Assembly (NCBI RefSeq): GCF_040448695.1
Contig: NZ_CP159307.1
Location: 124,001 to 188,000, forward strand
Direction of reading: 5' to 3'
From: Dehalogenimonas sp. 4OHTPN
GTDB lineage: Bacteria > Chloroflexota > Dehalococcoidia > Dehalococcoidales > Dehalococcoidaceae
Length of the DNA: 64,000 bases
A program made the translations under genes and the position numbers. Each line of letters opens with the position of its first letter. Positions within the stretch are counted from its first letter, which is position 1. Under the pieces are notes generated by a model. That model was not told where the DNA came from and ran no database searches. It saw only the letters and a list, made by a program, of their open reading frames with translations. Below are positions 10,411-18,573 of this stretch, piece after piece.

Positions 10411-11928
10411 TTACTGACTCTTAACCGTGGAGGTAAGGGTAGAATCGATGCCGAATTGCGGCAGGGAGGCATTCCACCACTCTTCCGGATCCTCGAAGGC
10501 GCCGTAGCCGAAGGTCCGGCCCATGTTGGCCAGGAAGCCGTTGAAGATGGGCACGTAGGAGATGGTCGATTTCAACACGGTATGGACCATCGCTCCGCTG
10601 CCGGTGGAGAAGGTGCAATTGGCGGCGCAGGCGGAACAGCCGGAGCCGGGGATGAATTCGTTAACGTAGTTTCTGCAGCCAGAACCATCGTAGTAGAACC
10701 GCTTCATCCCGGAGATGTGCTGGGTGTCGGGTTTGCCGTTGATGGGCGGCATATCGTAACTTGGATCCCCGGCATCCAATCCCTGAATGGAGTTGGACGG
10801 GCATGAGTCTGCGCAGATGCCGCAGGTCTTGCAGAACCGCCACAAGCCGGCGTCAATTGGATGAGTCTCAGCCAGCGGCATATCGGTGATCTGGCAGAGG
10901 TCGGTGCTCCGGGGGCCCCAGGAAGGAGAGATCACCCAGTTAGTCATTCGGGCGGCCTCGGCTTTGCCGGTAAATACAGCTACGCCAGGGGTCTGGAAGC
11001 AGTCGGTGCCGTGGCCGGTGCCGCCGAACATGTTATAGCCCAGAGCTCTCATGAAGTTATAAGTGCTGTAGAAGGCGATGTTGCGGGTGCCGGAGTTGGC
11101 CACCAGATTCGATTTCGAGATTCTGGAAGGATAGGTCCGGTCGGTTTCTCTGGGTTCCGGGCCACCGAGATAGAGTACATTCAAGTCTTTGTTGGCCGGG
11201 ATGACCCATTTTTCCGCGGTGTAGTACGGTTGGTCAACATTCTCGTAGACAATGGGCCTGGCGGCTGTCGGCGGGACGTTGGCAGGATCGGTGTCGATCC
11301 ACTGGGAACCGGTCGAACTGCCCTTTTCATTAAAGGCTACCAGCTTGGTCCGCCAGGTGCTGTCGAGGTTGTTGAAGCCGGCCTCGGCCATGCCGAACAG
11401 CCTGATGGCGGCTACCACCAGCTTTGCGTTCTCTTCAGGAGACGCCTGCCACTTGGGCACGCCCAGGGATTCCGGGGTGGCGGCGGTGATCTTGCCGCTG
11501 ACTTCGGGGCCGAGGTAGGACACAGACCACTTGTTGGACTGGCTGAGACCGGTCCTCAGAGCTTCCCATTTGTGACCGAAGCCGGGCACATTGTCCTTCA
11601 TCCTTTGCGCCTGAAGCGCACCAGATTCGGCGTCAATCTTTTCGACATACGCCTTTCCGTAATACTTGGCGCGGATATTGGAGCATTGGCCCATGTAGCG
11701 GCGGTCGTAGCGGTGGATCACATTCCAGTCTATCTCCATTGTAGGATCCAGGCGCTCGCGCTCCTTGACATACCAGGGATGCTTCTGCAGATTGTCGCCG
11801 GAGGCGACGACTTCGTCCAGATCATGAAAGTTCGGGGCGACCAGGGCGGCCGCGCCGGTGCCGGCGCCAGCCAGGCCGATGGCTTTCATGAACTGCCGGC
11901 GGCTCATTGTGCTGTGAAAAACGGACAT
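10411..11928 (-). CDS. rdhA: Reductive dehalogenase catalytic subunit RdhA (copy 2)
   Basis: This 505-aa protein has a Tat signal (SRRQFMKAIGLAG near residue 10), the Fe-S motif CX2CX2CX3CP at Cys366, 369, 372 and 376, and a second cluster with Cys418, 431, 434 and 438 (final CX2CX3C). ATG at 11928 is preferred over the longer frame because it begins the Tat peptide, follows a GGAAAG-type ribosome site and matches the start of copy 3. It is closely similar to copy 3, differing only at scattered positions, so the two are recent tandem duplicates. No rdhB is adjacent. It has its own promoter module (11960-12056) and a bidirectional terminator. The dechlorination substrate is unknown. Confidence 0.95.
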   Translation of the reverse strand: MSVFHSTMSRRQFMKAIGLAGAGTGAAALVAPNFHDLDEVVASGDNLQKHPWYVKERERLDPTMEIDWNVIHRYDRRYMGQCSNIRAKYYGKAYVEKIDAESGALQAQRMKDNVPGFGHKWEALRTGLSQSNKWSVSYLGPEVSGKITAATPESLGVPKWQASPEENAKLVVAAIRLFGMAEAGFNNLDSTWRTKLVAFNEKGSSTGSQWIDTDPANVPPTAARPIVYENVDQPYYTAEKWVIPANKDLNVLYLGGPEPRETDRTYPSRISKSNLVANSGTRNIAFYSTYNFMRALGYNMFGGTGHGTDCFQTPGVAVFTGKAEAARMTNWVISPSWGPRSTDLCQITDMPLAETHPIDAGLWRFCKTCGICADSCPSNSIQGLDAGDPSYDMPPINGKPDTQHISGMKRFYYDGSGCRNYVNEFIPGSGCSACAANCTFSTGSGAMVHTVLKSTISYVPIFNGFLANMGRTFGYGAFEDPEEWWNASLPQFGIDSTLTSTVKSQ

Positions 11929-11959
11929 ACGGTTTTCCTTTCTTTCCATATTTTTCTTC

Positions 11960-12056
11960 AGCCTACAACCTGGCACACTAAAGGTAAATACGCATTTATG
12001 CCGATTTATGTTCGTTAATGCTCCGTTTGTAGCTAGGTATTAATTACAATTAATCT
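11960..12056 (-). promoter_or_regulatory. rdh promoter module (rdhA copy 2)
   Basis: Read on the minus strand, the module holds an inverted repeat ATTAAT-N4-ATTAAT (12054-12039), then two identical heptamers CATAAAT at 12010-12004 and 12000-11994 (10-bp period), then TATTTAC (11990-11984) at the -35 position, exactly 18 bp, and TAGGCT (11965-11960) as the -10. The heptamer block matches the copy 4 module at all but one base. Transcription would start about 25 bp before the ATG. The binding of the neighbouring response regulator is inference. Confidence 0.7.
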
Positions 12057-12163
12057 CGTCAGGGCTATGATTTTTAACTTTTAGGGTAATATTCTGTGTG
12101 TAATAAGAAAATGGTTTAGCGAAGCAGTATCGGCGAATGCCGGATAGTAGTTGATAAAGTCGC

Positions 12164-12201
12164 AAAAACACGAGATGGGCTCCGCTGGGAGCCCATCTCG
12201 T
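12164..12201 (-). terminator. Terminator of rdhA copy 3
   Basis: A long perfect stem (12170-12180 with 12191-12201, core CGAGATGGGC) is followed on the minus strand by a T5 run (12168-12164). Confidence 0.88.
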
Positions 12202-12224
12202 GAATTCTTGAATGAGGTTATGTT

Positions 12225-13736
12225 CTACTGGCTCTTGACCGTGGAGGTGAGAGTAGAATCGATGCCGAATTGCGGCAGGGAGGCGTTCCAGAACTGCTCC
12301 GGATCCTCGTAGGGACCGTAGCCGAAGGTCCGGCCCATGTTGGCGAGGAAGGTGTTGAAGATCGGAACATAGGAAATGGTGGTCTTCAACACGGAGTGGA
12401 CCATAGCACCGCTGCCGGTGGAGAAAGTGCAGTGGGCGGCGCAGGCGGAACAGCCGGAGCCAGGATAGGTTTCCTTGGTCCAGTTATTGCAGGATGAACC
12501 ATTAAAGTAGTACATCTTGCGGCCGGTGGCATGCTGGGTGTCGGCGACGCCGTTGATGTCCGGGATTTCGAAGGTCGGCTCGAAGCCTTTTTTCGGAATC
12601 GATTCGGAAGGGCAGGCGTCGGCGCAGATGCCGCAACTCTGGCAGAAGCGCCATAGGCCGGCATCGATCGGGTGAGTCTCAGCCAGCGGCATGTCGGTGA
12701 TTTGGCAGAGATCAGTGCTGCGGGGACCCCAAGAAGGAGAGATTACCCAGTTGCTCATGCGAGCGTTCTCCGCTTTACCAGTCAGGACGGCCACGCCCGG
12801 CGTCTGGAAGCAGTCGGTGCCGTGACCGGTGCCGCCGACCAAGTTGTAACCGAGAGCCCTGAAGAAATTGTAGGTGCTGTAGAAGGCGATGTTGCGGGTG
12901 CCGGAGTTAGCAACCAGGTTGGACTTACTGATGCGGGACGGGAAGGTCCGGTCGGTTTCGCGAGGTTCCGGGCCGCCCAGGTAAACCACCCACTGATCCT
13001 TGGTGGGAACTACCCACTTGGTGGTGGTGTAGTAAGGCTCAGCGACATCTTCGTAAACAATCGGGCGGGCGGCGGTATCCGGAACATTGGCCGGATCGGT
13101 GTCGATCCACTGCATGCCGGTGGAGGAACCCTTCTCGTTCTTGGCCACCAGCTTGGTCCGCCAGGTGCTGTCAAGATGGTTGAAGCCGGCTTCAGCCATG
13201 CCGAACAGCCTGATGGCGGCCACCACCAGCTTTGCGTTCTCTTCCGGGGTAGCCTGCCACTTGGGCACGCCCAGAGATTCCGGAGTGGCCGCGGTGATCT
13301 TGCCGCTTACTTCAGGTCCCAGGAATGATACAGACCATTTGTTGGACTGGCTGAGACCGACGCGCAAGGCTTCCCACTTGTGACCGAAGCCCGGCAGGTT
13401 TTCAACAAGTTGCTTCTTGGCGAGAGCGCCGGAATTGGCGTCGGTATCGACAACCCGCTGCCGGCCGAGGTACTTGGAGCGGATGTTGGCGCACTGGCCC
13501 ATATAACGCCGGTCGTAGCGCTGCATGAGGTCGAAGTCCAGTTCGACGGTGGGATCCAGGCGCTCGCGCTCCTTGACATACCAAGGATGCTTTTGGAGAT
13601 TGTCGCCGGAAGCGACAACTTCGTCCAGGTCATGGAAATTGGGACCGACCAGGGCGGCCGCGCCGGTGCCGGCGCCAGCCAAGCCGATGGCTTTCATGAA
13701 CTGCCGACGGCTCATTGTGCTGTGAAAAATGGACAT
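12225..13736 (-). CDS. rdhA: Reductive dehalogenase catalytic subunit RdhA (copy 3)
   Basis: This 503-aa protein is a near-duplicate of copy 2: the same Tat peptide, SQSNKWSVS segment and C-terminus (LPQFGIDSTLTSTVKSQ), with the Fe-S motifs CQSCGICADACP and, later, CSACAAHC preceded by a distant Cys. The open frame extends 225 codons further upstream, but that part is antisense to copy 4; ATG at 13736 starts the Tat signal and has a ribosome site (AAAGGAAA). It lies 296 bp from copy 2 and has its own promoter module and terminator, so the duplicates are independent transcription units. No rdhB is adjacent. Divergence between the copies is concentrated around residues 60-105 and 385-425, which may alter substrate range. 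Confidence 0.95.
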   Translation of the reverse strand: MSIFHSTMSRRQFMKAIGLAGAGTGAAALVGPNFHDLDEVVASGDNLQKHPWYVKERERLDPTVELDFDLMQRYDRRYMGQCANIRSKYLGRQRVVDTDANSGALAKKQLVENLPGFGHKWEALRVGLSQSNKWSVSFLGPEVSGKITAATPESLGVPKWQATPEENAKLVVAAIRLFGMAEAGFNHLDSTWRTKLVAKNEKGSSTGMQWIDTDPANVPDTAARPIVYEDVAEPYYTTTKWVVPTKDQWVVYLGGPEPRETDRTFPSRISKSNLVANSGTRNIAFYSTYNFFRALGYNLVGGTGHGTDCFQTPGVAVLTGKAENARMSNWVISPSWGPRSTDLCQITDMPLAETHPIDAGLWRFCQSCGICADACPSESIPKKGFEPTFEIPDINGVADTQHATGRKMYYFNGSSCNNWTKETYPGSGCSACAAHCTFSTGSGAMVHSVLKTTISYVPIFNTFLANMGRTFGYGPYEDPEQFWNASLPQFGIDSTLTSTVKSQ

Positions 13737-13764
13737 ATTTTTCCTTTCTTTTTTAATTAAATTT

Positions 13765-13861
13765 ATACTACAACCTAATGTGGCAAACGTAAATACGCAT
13801 CTATGCTGATTTATTTTTATTAATCCGCCGAGGATAGCCAAAGATAAATAAACATTAATGA
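13765..13861 (-). promoter_or_regulatory. rdh promoter module (rdhA copy 3)
   Basis: It has the same architecture and spacing as the copy 2 and copy 4 modules: a decayed inverted repeat (13842-13861), heptamers AATAAAT (13815-13809) and CATAGAT (13805-13799), TATTTAC (13795-13789) at -35, 18 bp, and TAGTAT (13770-13765) as -10. The heptamers carry single substitutions relative to the other two. Confidence 0.68.
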
Positions 13862-13890
13862 GAGCTCGCCACGTTGATACGAACTCCGTT

Positions 13891-13926
13891 AATAAAAGGA
13901 GAGGGCTTCTTGAAGAAGCCCTCTCC
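13891..13926 (-). terminator. Terminator of rdhA copy 4
   Basis: A perfect 13-bp stem with a 3-nt loop (13898-13926, GGAGAGGGCTTCT and its complement) is followed by TTTTATT on the minus strand (13897-13891). Confidence 0.92.
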
Positions 13927-13948
13927 CGGATAACCGTTGGCGTCAGGT

Positions 13949-15463
13949 TTAGTAGCCCATGTCGCGGGCATAGACGGTGGAATCGAAGCCATAAGCCGGC
14001 AGGGAGGAGTGCCACCACTTCTCGACCGCCTCGCCTTCCTTCAGGCCGTAGCCCATGATATCGTGCATCGAGGCGAAGAAGGAGTTGAAGATGCCGGTGG
14101 TGGATGCCGTGGCCTTGACCACCTGGTGGATCATGGCGGAGTTGGCGCCGTTGAAGACGCAGTGGCCCCAGCAGACGTTGCAGACGCCGACCGACCGCTG
14201 GTAGATCTGGCTGGAGGGCATGTCCGTCCAGAAGGTCTTGCGGCCCAGCTTGGCCCACTCGCCGCTGGTGCGGATGCCTTCCCAGGGCAGCTGGTAGACT
14301 TTCGGACCCAAGGAGGACGGTTTCGGGCCTTCCCAGCTCGGCTGGCTCTCGCCCTTCTTTTCGATCGAGCCGGACGGGCAGTAGTCGGCGCACAGACCGC
14401 AGGACTGGCACATCCGCCAGATGCCGGCGTCAATGGGCTTGGTGTGGGCGATGGGCAGGGTGGTCAGGAAATCGAAGTAGCCGCCGAAAGCGCCGAACTC
14501 GGGGCTGATGGACATGATGGTGTGGCGGGAGTTCTCAGTGAGGCCGCCCAGAACCGCGCCGGAGTTGGAGGGATTCCAGCGGTAAGGCTCATCATGCATG
14601 CTCTCGTAGCCGAGGCCGGTGATGAAGGCCTGGGTGCAGGCGCGGGGTACTTCGCGCAGGCGGTAGCGGGTCTGGGTCAGGCGGCCTAGCACCGTCGGGC
14701 GCATCCGGTTCAGGTCGTTGTCCTGCGGGATGAGGTAGCAGACGTTGTAAAGCGGTTTGTTGGGCAGGTAGGTGATGCCCGTTTTTTCATCCCAGCGGAA
14801 AGAGGTATCGGTCTGGGAGAAGACGACCGGTTTGGTGACGGTGGTCGGCGGCTGTTTGTCCCAGTAGGTGATGCCGGGATTCTCGCCGGTGATGCCCATC
14901 AGTTTCCGGTGATGATCGTCGAGTTCGGCGGTGGCGATGTCGGCGGCGCCGAAGAAGACCATAGCAGAACGAAGCATGATCAAGCCCTCTTCCGGAGTGC
15001 CGGTCCACTTGGGCACACCGCGGGCTTCAGGGGTAGTGACATTCTTGATCTGGCCGAATTTTTCGGCGATGGTGGCGATGCGCAGACCGCCGTTGGCGCC
15101 GGACAGGGCATGATCCTTTAACCGATAGCCGGGCTCATTGGCCTTGAGACGATCGGAGTCGGATTTCTCGGACCGGGTCATTGCGTTGTACTTCTCAACG
15201 CCGGTGTACTGGGCCACCAGGGCGGCGGATTGGGTCTGATAGCTGTAGTGCGGTTTCATCAGGTCCCAGTCGATCTCGACGGTCGGTTCATCAACTTCCT
15301 TGACCCACCAGGCGCGCTTCCGGGTGGTGACGCCGGACTGCATCAGTTCGTCCAGGTCGTGGAAGGCCGGGGAAACGGCGGCGGCGCCGCCCAGGCCGGC
15401 GCTGACGAAGCCCAGACCTTTCATGAAGTCGCGGCGGGAGACGGTGCTGTGAAATGCTGACAT
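13949..15463 (-). CDS. rdhA: Reductive dehalogenase catalytic subunit RdhA (copy 4)
   Basis: This 504-aa protein has the Tat signal SRRDFMKGLGFVSAG near residue 10, CX2CX2CX3CP at Cys352, 355, 358 and 362, and the second motif CX2CX3C at Cys428, 431 and 435. It is only distantly related to copies 2 and 3. It is the first gene left of the divergently transcribed two-component system, the usual arrangement for a regulated rdh operon, but as elsewhere in the window no rdhB follows; a strong terminator does. ATG at 15463 follows AAGGGG about 10 bases upstream. The family call is secure; the substrate is unknown. Confidence 0.95.
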   Translation of the reverse strand: MSAFHSTVSRRDFMKGLGFVSAGLGGAAAVSPAFHDLDELMQSGVTTRKRAWWVKEVDEPTVEIDWDLMKPHYSYQTQSAALVAQYTGVEKYNAMTRSEKSDSDRLKANEPGYRLKDHALSGANGGLRIATIAEKFGQIKNVTTPEARGVPKWTGTPEEGLIMLRSAMVFFGAADIATAELDDHHRKLMGITGENPGITYWDKQPPTTVTKPVVFSQTDTSFRWDEKTGITYLPNKPLYNVCYLIPQDNDLNRMRPTVLGRLTQTRYRLREVPRACTQAFITGLGYESMHDEPYRWNPSNSGAVLGGLTENSRHTIMSISPEFGAFGGYFDFLTTLPIAHTKPIDAGIWRMCQSCGLCADYCPSGSIEKKGESQPSWEGPKPSSLGPKVYQLPWEGIRTSGEWAKLGRKTFWTDMPSSQIYQRSVGVCNVCWGHCVFNGANSAMIHQVVKATASTTGIFNSFFASMHDIMGYGLKEGEAVEKWWHSSLPAYGFDSTVYARDMGY

Positions 15464-15498
15464 ACCTTAACCCCTTTCAATTAATTTGCTATGTGTAG

Positions 15499-15595
15499 AA
15501 TCTACATCTGAATCGAAAGGGAGTAAATACGCATTTATGCCGATTTATGTTTGTTAATCCGCCCTTCGAAGGTAAAGATTAATAACTTTTAATCT
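15499..15595 (-). promoter_or_regulatory. rdh promoter module (rdhA copy 4)
   Basis: On the minus strand there is a perfect inverted repeat AGATTAA-N6-TTAATCT (15595-15576), heptamers CATAAAT at 15549-15543 and 15539-15533, TATTTAC (15529-15523), exactly 18 bp, and TAGATT (15504-15499) as -10. A short palindrome TGTAGA-T-TCTACA overlaps the -10. The flanking bases differ from the other two modules, so the shared parts look selected rather than merely copied. Confidence 0.72.
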
Positions 15596-15710
15596 CCTTA
15601 ATAATATTAGTGATTAACCTTTGGATAACCGAACCCTCGAATAGACAGCGCGATATCAGGCATTTCACCCTGCCGTGTTTCGGTGGTAATATACCGGCAT
15701 TGTTTGTGTT

Positions 15711-16898
15711 ATGATTCATCATCCGCCGCTCCGAGGACAGAGATTGAACGTAGCGAAACCAGTTGACCTGCTTTACCGCGCCGTCTTTGAGAATGCCGGC
15801 GACGCCATTATCATCTGGCGCCGCGCGAACGGCTCGGAAGTCTTAAAGATCATTGACGCCAACCCCGCCGCCTGCCGCCGACTCGGCTACACCAGGGACG
15901 AAATGATCCGCCTGACTGACGCCGACCTCAACGCGCCGGACAGCCTGCGCCGCAGCCGGGAAATACTTGCCGCTCCCTCAGACAACGGGAAGCTGACCCT
16001 GGAGGTGGCGCTCCTGACTAGAAGCGGGCAGGAACTGCCATCGGAAGCGAATTGCCAGGTTTTCATTATGGATGGACGCCCGGCCATCGTCGCTGTTTAT
16101 AGGGATATAGCCGAGCGCAAGGAACAGGAAGAACGCCGGCAGCGGGCGCTGGAGCATGAAACTTCGCTGCGGTCCAAGCTGGAAGCAGATACCGATATGC
16201 GCACCAATTACACCCGGGCGCTGGTGCACGAGCTCAAAACGCCGCTGACCCTGCTCATGGCTTCTAGCGATTTCCTGGTATCTCATATAAAGGAAGAACC
16301 GCTGCTGTCCTTTGCCAAGAATATCAGCTTCGGCGCCGCTTCGATCAACCGCCGCATCGATGAGCTGCACGACCTGATGAAGCTAGAGATGGGCTCGTTG
16401 CAGTTGGAGTTTTACCCGGTGCCCACCCGCCGGCTCCTCAGCGACATCGCCGCCTTCGCCCGGCCGGCGGCGGAACGCAGTGAACTGGCTTTCAACGTCG
16501 AATTGCCGGCAAGGCTGCCGACTGTCCTGGGAGACCGGGAGCGGCTGCAACAGGTGATCATGAACCTGCTGAACAACGCCTTCAAGTACACCCCTAAAGG
16601 CGGTTCGGTCTGGCTGAAGGCTTATACTCGCGCAGGCGAGCTGATCATCGAGGTCAGAGACACCGGCTGCGGCATACCTGAAGATGCCCAGCAGGCACTG
16701 TTCCAGCCTTACCAGCGCCGGGATCCCAGCCATCAGCGTAAAGACGGCCTGGGGCTGGGGCTGGCCATAACCAAAGCGATTGTGGAAAGATATAAAGGCC
16801 GCATCTGGGTGGAAAGCCGCCCGGGCGCCGGCAGCCGCTTTTTCGTGGCGTTACCGACAACCAGGAGGAACTCTAAAAATGAAAGCGCTGATTGTTGA
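15711..16898 (+). CDS. Cytoplasmic PAS-domain histidine kinase
   Basis: This 395-aa sensor kinase has a PAS domain (about residues 20-135, FENAGDAIIIW), a short coiled linker, HisKA with phospho-acceptor His173 (LVHELKTPLT), and an HATPase domain with N-box NLLNNAFKYT, G1 DTGCGI and G2 GLGLGLAI. There are no membrane segments, so it senses a cytoplasmic signal, as is usual for kinases linked to rdh genes in Dehalococcoides. It is divergent from rdhA copy 4 and overlaps its response regulator by 20 bp. A TTG at 15744 has a better ribosome site (GAGGACAG) than the ATG at 15711 and may be the true start. The likely role is control of the neighbouring rdhA genes; the ligand is unknown. Confidence 0.92.
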   Translation: MIHHPPLRGQRLNVAKPVDLLYRAVFENAGDAIIIWRRANGSEVLKIIDANPAACRRLGYTRDEMIRLTDADLNAPDSLRRSREILAAPSDNGKLTLEVALLTRSGQELPSEANCQVFIMDGRPAIVAVYRDIAERKEQEERRQRALEHETSLRSKLEADTDMRTNYTRALVHELKTPLTLLMASSDFLVSHIKEEPLLSFAKNISFGAASINRRIDELHDLMKLEMGSLQLEFYPVPTRRLLSDIAAFARPAAERSELAFNVELPARLPTVLGDRERLQQVIMNLLNNAFKYTPKGGSVWLKAYTRAGELIIEVRDTGCGIPEDAQQALFQPYQRRDPSHQRKDGLGLGLAITKAIVERYKGRIWVESRPGAGSRFFVALPTTRRNSKNESADC

Positions 16899-17571
16899 CG
16901 ACGACGATGGCATCATCCAGCTTGTTTCGCTCTGCCTTATCCTGATCTGGCCTGACGTCAAGATAACCTGGACGCATCTTGGCGGCGAGGGCGCCGATCT
17001 GGTGCGCAGCGCCTCCCCCGACCTGGTGGTTTTGGATCTCGGGTTGCCGGACATGAGCGGCTTCGATGTCCTGAAGCGCATCCGCGCTTTTTCCAAAGTG
17101 CCGCTCATTGTCCTCACCGTCAGGAACGACGAGGTGGATGTGGTGCGGGCTTTCGAGCTCGGCGCCGATGACTATGTCACCAAACCGTTCCGCCAGTTCG
17201 AATTCCTGGCGCGGGTACGTTCAGCGGTGGCACGTTTCGTACCGGGACAGAACAAAGGAGAGGAGGTCAGGGCGGCCTTCGGCGATTTCCGGTTCGATTC
17301 CTCCTTCAGGAAGCTGGAATACCGCAACAAGACCATCGACCTGACGTCTACAGAAAGCGTCACCTTGCGCTGCCTGCTGGAAAACGCCGGCAAGGTTGTC
17401 ACACACAAAGCCATCGCCCAGCAGATCTGGGGCCACCCGGTGCCGGACGCGGTCAAGATTATCCGGGTCTATATCCGGCACCTGCGGGAAAAGATCGAGG
17501 CCGACCCCAACAATCCGACGCTGATTGTCACCAAAGCCGGCGAAGGCTACCTGTTCACCCGAACGGTGTAG
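16879..17571 (+). CDS. OmpR/PhoB-family response regulator
   Basis: This 230-aa protein has a receiver domain (acidic pocket VDDDD near residue 6, phospho-acceptor Asp53 in VVLDLGLPD, Lys in YVTKPF) and a C-terminal winged-helix DNA-binding domain (IWGHPV ... IIRVYIRHLREKIE). ATG at 16879 has a strong ribosome site (AGGAGGA) inside the kinase gene and overlaps it, so the two are translationally coupled. PhoB-type regulators bind as head-to-tail dimers to direct repeats with a 10-11-bp period; such heptamer repeats lie upstream of three rdhA genes just to the left. This makes it the prime candidate activator, by inference. Confidence 0.95.
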   Translation: MKALIVDDDDGIIQLVSLCLILIWPDVKITWTHLGGEGADLVRSASPDLVVLDLGLPDMSGFDVLKRIRAFSKVPLIVLTVRNDEVDVVRAFELGADDYVTKPFRQFEFLARVRSAVARFVPGQNKGEEVRAAFGDFRFDSSFRKLEYRNKTIDLTSTESVTLRCLLENAGKVVTHKAIAQQIWGHPVPDAVKIIRVYIRHLREKIEADPNNPTLIVTKAGEGYLFTRTV

Positions 17572-17601
17572 GATTAATCATCTGGTCGCAGGCGCCTAGC
17601 C

Positions 17602-17630
17602 TTGCCACTCCGGGCGCATCGGTATAAGAT
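17602..17630 (+). promoter_or_regulatory. Candidate promoter of remA-gmk
   Basis: TTGCCA (17602-17607), 17 bp, TAAGAT (17625-17630), about 35 bp before the remA start. Confidence 0.45.
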
Positions 17631-17664
17631 AGTATTTATTCTCCTTTCAGTTTAAGAGGTGTAA

Positions 17665-17952
17665 ATGTCTATTGAACTCGTCCACGTCGGTTTCGGCAAT
17701 ATCCTGGCGATGAACCGCCTGATCGCCATCGCCCCTCCCGGCTCCGCCCCTATCAAGCGTATCATCCAGGAGAGCCGCAACAAGGGTAATCTCATCGACA
17801 TGACCAACGGCCGCAAGACCAAGGCGGTGATCTTCACCGATTCCGGCCACATCGTCCTGGCGGCTCTGGCGCCGGAAACCATCACCGGCCGGGTGACCGT
17901 AGGCCGCGGTGTCATGAAGACCGAAGTGGCCGAGGTACCGCTTGACGTTTAA
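17665..17952 (+). CDS. remA: RemA-like (DUF370) regulatory protein
   Basis: This 95-aa protein matches the DUF370/RemA family along its whole length ([17 protein letters not shown], then [26 protein letters not shown] and a closing [13 protein letters not shown]). In Bacillus subtilis RemA is a DNA-binding oligomer activating matrix genes, while in many bacteria it simply sits before gmk, as here; its role outside Bacillus is not known. The start has AGAGGTG eight bases upstream. It overlaps the start of gmk by 11 bp, so the two are co-translated. Confidence 0.9.
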   Translation: MSIELVHVGFGNILAMNRLIAIAPPGSAPIKRIIQESRNKGNLIDMTNGRKTKAVIFTDSGHIVLAALAPETITGRVTVGRGVMKTEVAEVPLDV

Positions 17953-18556
17953 GCCGCCTCTTCCGGCGCCGGTGCTCATCGTCCTGTCAGGCCCGTCCGG
18001 GGTCGGCAAAGACGCCGTACTGGAACGGATGAAGGAGCGGCAGCTGCCGGGAGTGAAATACGTCACTACGGTGACCACCCGCGCCCAGCGCCCGCGTGAA
18101 ATCGGCGGCAGGGACTACCACTTCTTCAGCCAGCCCGAGTTTAAAAAGCTCATTGAAGCGGATGAACTCCTGGAATGGGCGGAGGTTTACGGCAATTTCT
18201 ACGGCGTGCCCAAGGCGGCGGTGCGGGAAGCGCTGAGAGCCGGGCACGATGTTGTCGTCAAGGTCGACGTCCAGGGCGCCGCTTCGATCAAGAAGATCAC
18301 CCCCGGCGCCGTTTTCATCTTCCTGCTGCCGCCTTCGCTCAAGGACCTGGAAGCGCGGCTGTCACGCCGCCTCACCGAATCGCCGGCGGCGCTGAAACGC
18401 CGGCTAGAAACGGCGCCGCATGAACTGGAACAGCTGAGCATGTTTGATTATTTTGTGGTCAACCACGAAGGCCGGATTGACCAGGCTGTCGACGGCATCG
18501 CCGCCATCCTGGCCGCAGAAAAGGCCCGGGTCCACCCCCGGAACATTAATCTATAG
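17942..18556 (+). CDS. gmk: Guanylate kinase
   Basis: This 204-aa enzyme phosphorylates GMP to GDP with ATP. It has the P-loop SGPSGVGKD near residue 16, the GMP-binding segment [19 protein letters not shown], and the lid region [16 protein letters not shown]. The length is normal for the family. Translation begins at a TTG inside the end of remA, preceded by GAGG, so the pair is coupled. A convergent phosphate transporter follows. Confidence 0.95.
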   Translation: MTFKPPLPAPVLIVLSGPSGVGKDAVLERMKERQLPGVKYVTTVTTRAQRPREIGGRDYHFFSQPEFKKLIEADELLEWAEVYGNFYGVPKAAVREALRAGHDVVVKVDVQGAASIKKITPGAVFIFLLPPSLKDLEARLSRRLTESPAALKRRLETAPHELEQLSMFDYFVVNHEGRIDQAVDGIAAILAAEKARVHPRNINL

Positions 18557-18573
18557 CTCGGTCCAGCCTGAAC

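Noticed and set aside
10861-12018. Long plus-strand open frame (385 codons) opposite rdhA copy 2
   Set aside because: It is antisense to a well-supported rdhA gene and has low-complexity Gly/Val/Ala composition typical of GC-rich shadows; no ribosome site or family.
13737-14411. 225-codon upstream extension of the rdhA copy 3 frame
   Set aside because: It runs through the promoter module and inside copy 4; the Tat signal begins at 13736.
13937-14689. Plus-strand frame of 250 codons opposite rdhA copy 4
   Set aside because: Antisense shadow rich in Gly/Ala/Val; no start signal and no family.
10164-15710. Cobalamin riboswitch near the rdhA genes
   Set aside because: No B12-box-like sequence is visible in the leaders, which are only about 20-35 nt long.
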